Assembly (NCBI GenBank): GCA_031281815.1
Contig: JAITEY010000049.1
Location: 1-5,541, forward strand
Reading direction: 5' to 3'
DNA: 5,541 bases
From: Desulfovibrio sp.
GTDB taxonomy: Bacteria > Desulfobacterota > Desulfovibrionia > Desulfovibrionales > Desulfovibrionaceae
Shown here: positions 1 to 4,903 of the stretch, in pieces
How positions within the stretch are numbered: the stretch's first letter is position 1
How the letters are laid out: each line of letters begins with the position of its first letter
The notes under the pieces: generated by a model
Told to the model about the DNA's origin: nothing
What the model saw: only the letters and a program-made list of their open reading frames with translations
The model's database searches: none
Translations under genes and position numbers: made by a program

Positions 1-645
1 CGCGTTCTGGCCATGCTCGGCGCCAATCTGGTGTTGACGCCGGGGGCCGAGGGCATGCCCGGCGCCATCAGAAAAGCTGAAGAAATCGCGAGCACGGAAC
101 CGGACCGTTATTTCATCCCGCAACAGTTCAAAAATCCGGCCAACCCGGCCATACACGAGAAAACCACAGGGCCGGAAATCTGGAACGACACGGACGGCGG
201 GGTCGATGTCGTCATCGCCGGAGTCGGGACAGGAGGCACCTTGAGCGGCGTTTCCCGCTACATAAAAAAAACCAAAAACAAGGCCGTCGTCTCGGTAGCT
301 GTGGAACCCCAGACCAGTCCGGTCATCAGCCAGCACTTGGCGGGCAAACCCCTGCAGCCCGGTCCGCACAAAATCCAGGGCATAGGCGCGGGCTTCATAC
401 CCGACACACTGGACCTCAGCGTGGTGGACAAAGTGGAACAGATCGGCAACGAGGACGCCGTGGAATTCGCCAGAAGGCTTGCCCGTGAGGAAGGCATACT
501 TGCGGGCATATCTTCGGGCGCGGCCGCGGCAGCCGCAGCCCGGCTCGCCGCCTTGCCGGAGTTCGCGGGCAAACTCTTCGTCGTCGTCCTGCCTGATGCG
601 GGCGAGCGCTATCTGTCCTCCGTGTTGTACGAAGGCATAGGCTGA
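1..645 (+). CDS. cysK: Cysteine synthase A (O-acetylserine sulfhydrylase), 3' part
   Basis: This is a PLP enzyme of the cytosol that makes L-cysteine from O-acetylserine and sulfide. The reading frame is open from base 1, so the gene enters from the left edge. About 214 residues are visible of a family length near 305-315, so roughly the first 95 are missing, including the PLP-binding lysine. The ATG at base 13 is internal. The visible part opens with the typical GANLVLTPGAEGMPGAI stretch. It carries the phosphate-binding glycine loop GTGGT (bases 226-240), the HKIQGIGAGFIP segment that is highly conserved in CysK, the ISSG motif whose serine contacts the pyridine nitrogen (about bases 508-519), and the C-terminal LPDAGERYLS signature. 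The stop is TGA at 643-645. The next gene converges on it. CysK fits better than CysM on these motifs, but the missing N-terminus limits that choice. Confidence 0.94.
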   Translation, partial: RVLAMLGANLVLTPGAEGMPGAIRKAEEIASTEPDRYFIPQQFKNPANPAIHEKTTGPEIWNDTDGGVDVVIAGVGTGGTLSGVSRYIKKTKNKAVVSVAVEPQTSPVISQHLAGKPLQPGPHKIQGIGAGFIPDTLDLSVVDKVEQIGNEDAVEFARRLAREEGILAGISSGAAAAAAARLAALPEFAGKLFVVVLPDAGERYLSSVLYEGIG

Positions 646-654
646 ACACGAAGG

Positions 655-681
655 CCGGCGAGACAGTTGCGGTCTCTCCGG
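655..681 (+). terminator. Hairpin just after cysK, possible weak terminator
   Basis: Ten bases after the cysK stop, CCGGCGAGAC (655-664) can pair with GTCTCTCCGG (672-681) across a 7-base loop with one mismatch. The position suits a transcription end. There is no T-run after the hairpin on either strand, so it is not a canonical intrinsic terminator. Confidence 0.35.
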
Positions 682-690
682 TACAAGGTG

Positions 691-728
691 AAGGGAGTCG
701 GCCTGAGCAAGTGCAAGCCGATTCCCTT
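691..728. terminator. Long inverted repeat between convergent genes
   Basis: AAGGGAGTCGGC (691-702) pairs with GCCGATTCCCTT (717-728) over 12 positions with one G-U wobble and a 14-base loop. It lies between the convergent ends of cysK and the pyrophosphatase gene and could fold in either transcript. No T-run follows on either strand, so a terminator or 3'-end stabilising role is inferred from position and stem strength only. Confidence 0.4.
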
Positions 729-775
729 CATCGGGGATGCGCACACGCAAAGTTGAAACGTTGCGGCCCCAGCTT

Positions 776-1441
776 CTATGGAGTGTGGGACTGCGTTCCG
801 AATAATCCGCCTCGGCTGAGATACGCAGCCCAAAAGGCCGGCCAAAGGCGCAGCAGGCCGGAGGCGGCCGCGAATCTGTGGCTGCGCATGTTCTTTTCGG
901 CTGCGGTCATCTGCGCTGCGGTCAGTCCGCTTGTCGGATCCACAAACACCGGGTCGTAGCCGAAGCCGTTGTTTCCGGACGCCCGTTCGGCGATCACGCC
1001 TTCCCACGTCCCTTCCGCGGTAATGCTTTCCACGCCCGGCGCGCAGGCAGCAATGACGCAACGGAAGCGCGCCCTGCGCTTTGCCCCGTGCATCTCTCTG
1101 AGATCGCGCAGTAATTTTTCCACATTGGCCGTATCCGGGGCGTCCTTGCCGTCAACCGACGCGTAGCGGGCGGATCGTATGCCCGGCGCGCCGCCGAGAC
1201 CTTCAACTTCCAAGCCGGAATCGTCGGCAACGGCCGGCAGTCCCGTCGCATCGCAGGCCGCACGGGCCTTGAGCAAAGCGTTTTCCGCAAAGGAGGTGCC
1301 GTCTTCTTCAAGGACGCCCAAGGAGGGGAAAGCATCCAGACCCGCCGTCGACACGCCGAAAGGCGCGAGCAAAAACTCCATCTCCCGTATTTTCCCCTTG
1401 TTGCGCGTGGCGAGAACCACAGATGCGGCGGGAATGTTCAC
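776..1441 (-). CDS. rdgB: RdgB/HAM1-type XTP/dITP pyrophosphatase
   Basis: A house-cleaning enzyme that hydrolyses dITP, XTP and ITP to monophosphates and pyrophosphate, keeping deaminated purines out of DNA and RNA. It is 221 residues, slightly longer than the usual 195-205. Motifs in order: ATRNKGK (11-17) for the nucleotide phosphates, EEDGTSFAENALLKA (45-59), ADDSGLEV (72-79) with the catalytic and metal-binding acidic residues, GGAPGIRSARYA (83-94), GNNGFGYDPVF (156-166) and EKNMRSHR (182-189). The start is GTG, with GAGG 7 bases upstream; a nearby ATG is out of frame. Oddities: the glycine that usually follows SHR is Phe190, and the tail beyond about residue 198 is longer than usual and ends in TAG. 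It follows the kinase gene on the same strand after 51 bases, so co-transcription is likely. Confidence 0.93.
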   Translation of the reverse strand: MNIPAASVVLATRNKGKIREMEFLLAPFGVSTAGLDAFPSLGVLEEDGTSFAENALLKARAACDATGLPAVADDSGLEVEGLGGAPGIRSARYASVDGKDAPDTANVEKLLRDLREMHGAKRRARFRCVIAACAPGVESITAEGTWEGVIAERASGNNGFGYDPVFVDPTSGLTAAQMTAAEKNMRSHRFAAASGLLRLWPAFWAAYLSRGGLFGTQSHTP

Positions 1442-1448
1442 AACACAT

Positions 1449-1452
1449 CCTC
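1449..1452 (-). promoter_or_regulatory. Ribosome binding site fixing the GTG start of rdgB
   Basis: On the minus strand GAGG lies 7 bases before the GTG codon at 1441-1439. The ATG within the spacer is out of frame with the enzyme, so this site supports the rarer GTG start. Confidence 0.6.
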
Positions 1453-1492
1453 AAGGCACGTATGTTTCGGGCAAAGCATCGTCGCACCGCCG

Positions 1493-2644
1493 TCACTGCG
1501 ACCCCGCCGCGGCGGCGGCATGGGCATGAGGCCTCTCGCTCAAGGAGGCGGCAACCGGCAGCATGATGCTCACGCAGGTTCCGCGCCCGCGTACGCTTTC
1601 AAGGGAAATACTGCCCTTCATCTCCTCTATCACCTTGCGGGCCATAGCCAGCCCCAGACCCGCTCCGCTCTGCTTTGTGGTGAAAAAGGGGTTGAAGACA
1701 TGCGGGAGTTTGTCTTCCGGTATGCCGACGCCTGTGTCGGACACGTCGATTTGCACGTAATCCTGGTTGCGCTTCAGGCTCAAGGTGAGTATTCCGCCGT
1801 CCGGCATGGCTTCAAGGGCGTTTTTCACGATGTTGATCAGGCTTTGCTTGAGATTTTCGGCATTGCCTCCGGCTCGAGGAAGCTGCGGTTCCACTTCCAG
1901 AATCACGTTTATATTTCGTTCGCTGCAACCCAAGGTCAGTAGTTCGATGGTCTGTCGCGCCGTCGTCGCAGCGTCGAAAGCGGCAATAGGCTGCAGGGTC
2001 GGCCGGGCGAAATTGAGCATATTGGTCAGGATGACGTCCAGCCGGCGGGATTCGTCATAAATAATGCGTGCCTTTTCTCTGGCCAAGTCGTTCAATGAAG
2101 CGTTGCGCAGCAGGGCATTCGCAAAACCGCCGATGGAGAACAGGGGATTGCGTATCTCGTGGGCCATGTACATGCACAGTTCGCCGATAACAGCCATTTT
2201 TTCCGTTTGTCGGTGATGTTTTTCAAGCTGTTGTTCGGCGGTCACATCGCGGCCGACGTACAAAAAAATATCCGCATCTCCCGCGGCATCAAGAACGGGA
2301 TAACATACGCCCCTGATATAGCGCACCCGTCCGTCGTTCAGCATGCGCGTGTATACATGCGCCGCCCGTTTGCCGGTCCGTTTCGCCTCCATAAAAGAGC
2401 AAATTTCGACGTTTGCGCAGCACAGTTGCGTTGTCGGGGCCATGTCCCGACATTTTTTCCCGATGACGTCGCGAAGCTCCAATCCTCGGCTTTCCAACGC
2501 CTGTCTGCCCATATCAAGGATCACGCCGTCGGAATTCAGGACAATGATATCCCCTTCGAGTTGATCCATGAGCAATGAGGCCAACCTGCCTCCTCTGAGC
2601 GGAACCTCCCCCGGAAGGTTGCCCGCCGGATTTTGCACAACCAT
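1493..2644 (-). CDS. Cytosolic PAS-domain sensor histidine kinase (NtrB-like)
   Basis: A two-component sensor of 383 residues with no membrane segment or signal peptide, so it probably reads a cytosolic signal and phosphorylates an unlinked response regulator; none is visible in the window. A PAS domain spans about 23-140, with the usual GRDVT ending at 131-135. A coiled linker leads to the dimerisation and phosphoacceptor helix, with His162 in AHEIRNPL. The HATPase domain shows the N box with Asn275 (NIVKNALEAMPDGG), the G1 box DTGVGIP from Asp303, the F box NPFFTTK and the G2 box GAGLGLAMARK. The PAS part carries a cysteine group, Cys65, Cys75, Cys76, Cys82 and Cys114. The tail is an alanine-rich low-complexity stretch. 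Start: ATG at 2644 with GAGG 5 bases upstream; the next Met (residue 26) lacks a good site. The signal is unknown. Confidence 0.93.
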   Translation of the reverse strand: MVVQNPAGNLPGEVPLRGGRLASLLMDQLEGDIIVLNSDGVILDMGRQALESRGLELRDVIGKKCRDMAPTTQLCCANVEICSFMEAKRTGKRAAHVYTRMLNDGRVRYIRGVCYPVLDAAGDADIFLYVGRDVTAEQQLEKHHRQTEKMAVIGELCMYMAHEIRNPLFSIGGFANALLRNASLNDLAREKARIIYDESRRLDVILTNMLNFARPTLQPIAAFDAATTARQTIELLTLGCSERNINVILEVEPQLPRAGGNAENLKQSLINIVKNALEAMPDGGILTLSLKRNQDYVQIDVSDTGVGIPEDKLPHVFNPFFTTKQSGAGLGLAMARKVIEEMKGSISLESVRGRGTCVSIMLPVAASLSERPHAHAAAAAGSQ

Positions 2645-2649
2645 TGCGC

Positions 2650-2653
2650 CCTC
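2650..2653 (-). promoter_or_regulatory. Ribosome binding site of the histidine kinase gene
   Basis: GAGG on the minus strand sits 5 bases before the ATG at 2644-2642. It favours this start over the internal Met at residue 26, which has no purine-rich site at a useful distance. Confidence 0.5.
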
Positions 2654-2732
2654 ACTTGTTTGCGCGCGGGTTTGCAGCCGTCCTTACGGTACAATGGAAA
2701 CAGCTTACGCGAAATACACGGGAAGTACAACA

Positions 2733-2752
2733 CAGGAGAGCGCAGGAGAGTG
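2733..2752. repeat. Tandem duplication of a 10-base unit
   Basis: Two adjacent copies, CAGGAGAGCG and CAGGAGAGTG, differ at one base. They lie about 90-110 bases upstream of the kinase start and 6 bases from a second tandem duplication. They may be operator half-sites or a chance slippage product. Confidence 0.7.
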
Positions 2753-2758
2753 CCGGCG

Positions 2759-2786
2759 GCAAAACAGTCCGTGCAAAACAGTCCGT
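2759..2786. repeat. Perfect tandem duplication of a 14-base unit
   Basis: GCAAAACAGTCCGT occurs twice in direct succession (2759-2772 and 2773-2786) without mismatch. The site lies between the candidate kinase -10 box and the kinase start codon. A direct-repeat binding site or replication slippage would both explain it. Confidence 0.85.
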
Positions 2787-2789
2787 TGC

Positions 2790-2805
2790 GCTTGCGGCAG
2801 CAAGC
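2790..2805. repeat. Small perfect hairpin (6-bp stem, 4-base loop)
   Basis: GCTTGC (2790-2795) and GCAAGC (2800-2805) flank the loop GGCA. It is compact and would be in the leader of the kinase mRNA if transcription starts near 2817. There is no T-run beside it, so it is not an evident terminator. Confidence 0.4.
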
Positions 2806-3009
2806 TGCTAATGGTTGGAAAACGTTATAAACCGGCAATTCTCCGGGCCATGGCGGAGCACAACTGCGTCCGGAGATTGTGTTTTGCTCGGCAGCGGCGG
2901 GAACACGGCTGCGCATGCTTCCCGTCGTGCCTGTTGGTCTTGGGACTGCTGAACACGGCGGTAGAATGCGCCGGTATCCTTGTGTCCGAAGAGATACCTC
3001 CGCTGGTTG

Positions 3010-3030
3010 AAAAAGCCGAAGACTTCGGCT
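3010..3030 (-). terminator. Intrinsic-terminator-like hairpin, minus strand, upstream of the kinase gene
   Basis: Read on the minus strand, AGCCGAA and TTCGGCT (3030-3024 and 3020-3014) form a 7-bp stem with a 3-base loop, followed directly by TTTT then C, five T in a row counting the last stem base. This has the form of an intrinsic terminator. No gene on the minus strand ends here; upstream lies only the antisense side of the glycosyltransferase. It could stop antisense transcription, end a small RNA, or be a relic. The stem is short, so confidence is moderate. Confidence 0.45.
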
Positions 3031-3132
3031 CCGGGCTCCGCTGCGGTGTTCACGGCGCTCAACGCCCACGGAGCCATGTGGGTTGCGGCGCTTCTCCTCC
3101 TGTAGAGAATATTTTCCCTTATGAGATATTGA

Positions 3133-4320
3133 ATGTCGCCGACATATTACTTGGGCTTGTGCGCCGTAGCCAAAGACGAAACGCCGTTCCTCCGCGAATG
3201 GGCAGGCTATCATCATTTTATCGGGTTTGAAAAAATATATGTATACGACAATGAGAGTGCGACGCCGGTACGCGATACCCTTGCCGAATTTTATGACCTC
3301 GGCGTCTGCGATACTTACACGCTGCAAGGGGAAGCCGTGCAGCTTACAGCGTACAATCACTGTTTACGATACCACGGCAACGAATTCGAATGGCTGGCTT
3401 TTTTTGATCTCGACGAATTTCTTTGCCTCAAACAGGATGATGATGCCCGGGTTCTGCTCAGGAATTATGAAAAGTACTCGGCACTCTCCATAAATTGGGA
3501 CACCTTCGGCTCATCCGGGCACATCAATCTGCCGAAGGGACTTGTCATCAAAAATTTTACACAAAGCTTGGGCTATAATGAAAACTGCAAGTGTATAGTG
3601 CGCCCGGCCAAGGTAACAATGCCGTTCACAGCCCACCATTTCATCTATACCGACGGCATTGCCGTTAATGCCGATTATATGCCGGCATACGGCGCGTATG
3701 CCCCTCTTGCCGTGGATAAGGTATGCCTGAACCATTACCAGTTTCGTTCCCAGTATAATTTTGAACAAAAAATCCACAGAGGCGATGCCACATACGGAAA
3801 ATACAATCCTCGCTCGCTTGAAGGCTTCTACCAGCAAGCTTATGCAGCAACGGAGGAACATGCCGATATGCTGCCGCTGGTTGATATAATTGAATCCATG
3901 TCGGCAAACAATACATGGCGCCAAAAGCATAATATTGTTTTTCTCGACATTATCGATAAATCACTGGTCGAAATTTTGACGCTCATCAATACATGTATTG
4001 CGGCTGGAAATCTTGCAACAGCGGAAGTTATCTTCTCTTTGGCATACAATATATTCAAGGAAGACATAAATTTTATGCTTCTGGGCATATCTTTGCTGTG
4101 CAAAGCAGGAAAATTTTCACGCGCCTTGGCCGTTGCCGAAGAAGCGACGCAACGCCTGCCGTCGCCGCCCGCTTACATCGCACTGTTCGAATGCCTGCTC
4201 TCGGCGGGTAGACACAAAGAAAGCCGTACCGTCAGGAATTTTTTGAAATTTATCGTGCGCTATGAAGAAGACGCGGGGAATAAACATATCCTTGAAGAAG
4301 CGCTGAAAAAGCATGCGTGA
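3133..4320 (+). CDS. GT92/DUF23-like glycosyltransferase with TPR-like C-terminal part
   Basis: A probable GT-A-fold glycosyltransferase of the GT92 / glycosyltransferase-2-like group, 395 residues, likely cytosolic and acting on a surface polysaccharide or other glycan; donor and acceptor cannot be read from sequence. The N-terminus (7-45) has the family opening, LCAVAKDETPFLREWAGYHH, then IGFEKIYVYDNES. The metal-binding DxD is Asp92-Leu-Asp94 inside FFDLDEFL, and the downstream signature NHYQFRSQYNFEQKIHRG lies at 200-217. From about 275 to 375 the chain is alpha-helical with TPR-like helix pairs (for example GKFSRALAVAEEATQRLP), possibly for partner binding. There is no membrane segment. 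The gene is clearly AT-richer than its neighbours: lines 3541-3600 and 4021-4080 are about one third G+C by hand count, against two thirds at 1201-1260. It has only a weak ribosome site. These signs suggest acquisition by transfer. It stands alone on its strand. Confidence 0.85.
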   Translation: MSPTYYLGLCAVAKDETPFLREWAGYHHFIGFEKIYVYDNESATPVRDTLAEFYDLGVCDTYTLQGEAVQLTAYNHCLRYHGNEFEWLAFFDLDEFLCLKQDDDARVLLRNYEKYSALSINWDTFGSSGHINLPKGLVIKNFTQSLGYNENCKCIVRPAKVTMPFTAHHFIYTDGIAVNADYMPAYGAYAPLAVDKVCLNHYQFRSQYNFEQKIHRGDATYGKYNPRSLEGFYQQAYAATEEHADMLPLVDIIESMSANNTWRQKHNIVFLDIIDKSLVEILTLINTCIAAGNLATAEVIFSLAYNIFKEDINFMLLGISLLCKAGKFSRALAVAEEATQRLPSPPAYIALFECLLSAGRHKESRTVRNFLKFIVRYEEDAGNKHILEEALKKHA

Positions 4321-4342
4321 AGCGCGCGCCTTTTACGCATGC
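4306..4342 (-). terminator. Intrinsic terminator of the SPFH-nfeD operon, overlapping the glycosyltransferase stop
   Basis: Read on the minus strand, GCATGCGTAAA (4342-4332) pairs with TTCACGCATGC (4321-4311) over 11 positions with one G-U wobble and a 10-base loop, followed at once by TTTTT (4310-4306). This is a canonical intrinsic terminator about 90 bases beyond the nfeD stop. On the plus strand the T-run becomes an A-run before the stem, so it should act mainly on the minus-strand transcript. Its left arm contains the last codons and the TGA of the glycosyltransferase. Confidence 0.8.
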
Positions 4343-4420
4343 AAGGTCCGCACAGCTCCGGCCGAGCGACAAGCAACGGCAACGGGCGATACCGCGTCGG
4401 CGCAAGGCGGCGCTTCACGT

Positions 4421-4432
4421 CCGGGCGCCCGG
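4421..4432. repeat. Perfect 12-base GC palindrome abutting the nfeD stop
   Basis: CCGGGCGCCCGG is fully self-complementary and touches the nfeD stop codon (TAG on the minus strand, 4435-4433). It has no unpaired loop and no T-run, so it is probably chance in GC-rich DNA or a minor 3'-end structure. Confidence 0.4.
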
Positions 4433-4903
4433 CTACGGACCGCCGGAAGACTTTTCCACGTGCAGCATAATCCCTTCCGCGCCGATTATCTTCACCCTGT
4501 CGCCTGTCCTGAGAGGCTCGTCGCATTCGTAGGGCCAGGAAGAGTCCCCTATGCGGACCCGACCTTTCAAGCCGTTGCCGTCTTCCTTCACTACGGCCTC
4601 TGTCCCTATGAGTCTGCCGGCGCGCTCGTTCAACGCCGCTTCGGGGCGTTCCCCGGCCCGGTGATGCCGGATGAAACGCCGCCAGACAAATGTCGCGGGA
4701 AACAGGAGAACGGCAAAAATCAACAGGCTCCACAGCCAAGGCAGGTCGGGCCGCACAAGGGCGATCAACGCCGGGATGAACGCCGCCGAGGAAATACAGA
4801 GAAAAAAGGCGGAACCGCCGGCAAGCAGTTCCAAGGCAAGCAACAGACCTCCCGCACACAACCAGACCCAAAAAGGACCGGCGTTCAACAGCAGGTCAAG
4901 CAT
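4433..4903 (-). CDS. Short NfeD-family membrane protein (YbbJ-like)
   Basis: A partner protein of SPFH/stomatin proteins, placed in the cytoplasmic membrane. With the start chosen here it has 156 residues, close to the short NfeD class such as E. coli YbbJ. Three hydrophobic segments lie at about 12-28, 31-50 and 55-74, followed by a basic stretch (WRRFIRHHR) and a C-terminal OB-fold beta domain at about 95-150, with the typical IGTEAVV and LRTGDRVKIIGAEGIMLHVE pattern. The ATG at 4903 is preferred over the in-frame ATG at 4927: it has AAGGG 8 bases upstream, and its first residues (MLDLLL) fit the family. The gene overlaps the end of the upstream SPFH gene by 8 bases, implying translational coupling. 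SPFH-then-nfeD order matches E. coli qmcA-ybbJ. It has no serine-protease domain, unlike long NfeD proteins. Confidence 0.9.
   Translation of the reverse strand: MLDLLLNAGPFWVWLCAGGLLLALELLAGGSAFFLCISSAAFIPALIALVRPDLPWLWSLLIFAVLLFPATFVWRRFIRHHRAGERPEAALNERAGRLIGTEAVVKEDGNGLKGRVRIGDSSWPYECDEPLRTGDRVKIIGAEGIMLHVEKSSGGP

Larger units (their letters stand above)
2645..3132. other. 488-base intergenic region between divergent genes, no convincing gene
   Basis: This stretch separates the divergent kinase (minus) and glycosyltransferase (plus) genes. Open frames cross it on both strands, but none shows recognisable motifs, and each is either a shadow or lacks a ribosome site at a useful distance. 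It contains two tandem duplications (2733-2752, 2759-2786), small inverted repeats at 2790-2805, 2840-2876 and 2973-2998, and a terminator-like hairpin at 3010-3030. On the minus strand TATAAC (2829-2824) matches a -10 box at five of six positions and would give a kinase leader of roughly 170 bases, but I find no good -35 box at the right spacing. I see no clear promoter for the glycosyltransferase. It may be a long regulatory leader, a small RNA locus, or debris from insertion of the foreign-looking gene. Confidence 0.6.

Noticed and set aside
609..1061. A 150-codon minus-strand open frame overlapping the 3' part of rdgB.
   Set aside because: It is arginine-rich, typical of an off-frame reading of GC-rich DNA, while rdgB in the other frame carries all family motifs.
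2733..2786. The clustered repeats as a possible CRISPR array.
   Set aside because: The units are only 10 and 14 bases, tandem without spacers, and two copies each.
2808..3077. An 89-codon minus-strand open frame in the intergenic region, with AGGAGGAG upstream (3101-3094).
   Set aside because: The ribosome-site sequence is about 16 bases from the ATG, too far for normal use. The frame contains the terminator-like hairpin, and the protein shows no motif I recognise.
2568..3230. A 220-codon plus-strand open frame across the intergenic region.
   Set aside because: It begins antisense to the kinase gene and ends inside the glycosyltransferase gene in another frame, with no recognisable motifs.
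2536..3360. A 274-codon minus-strand open frame spanning the intergenic region and both flanking genes.
   Set aside because: It overlaps the kinase start and the glycosyltransferase 5' end, has arginine- and cysteine-rich low-quality composition, and no domain is apparent. It is most likely chance.
4260..4871. A 203-codon minus-strand open frame overlapping nfeD.
   Set aside because: It is a frame shadow of nfeD, which has clear membrane segments and an OB-fold pattern in its own frame, and it runs through the terminator into the glycosyltransferase gene.
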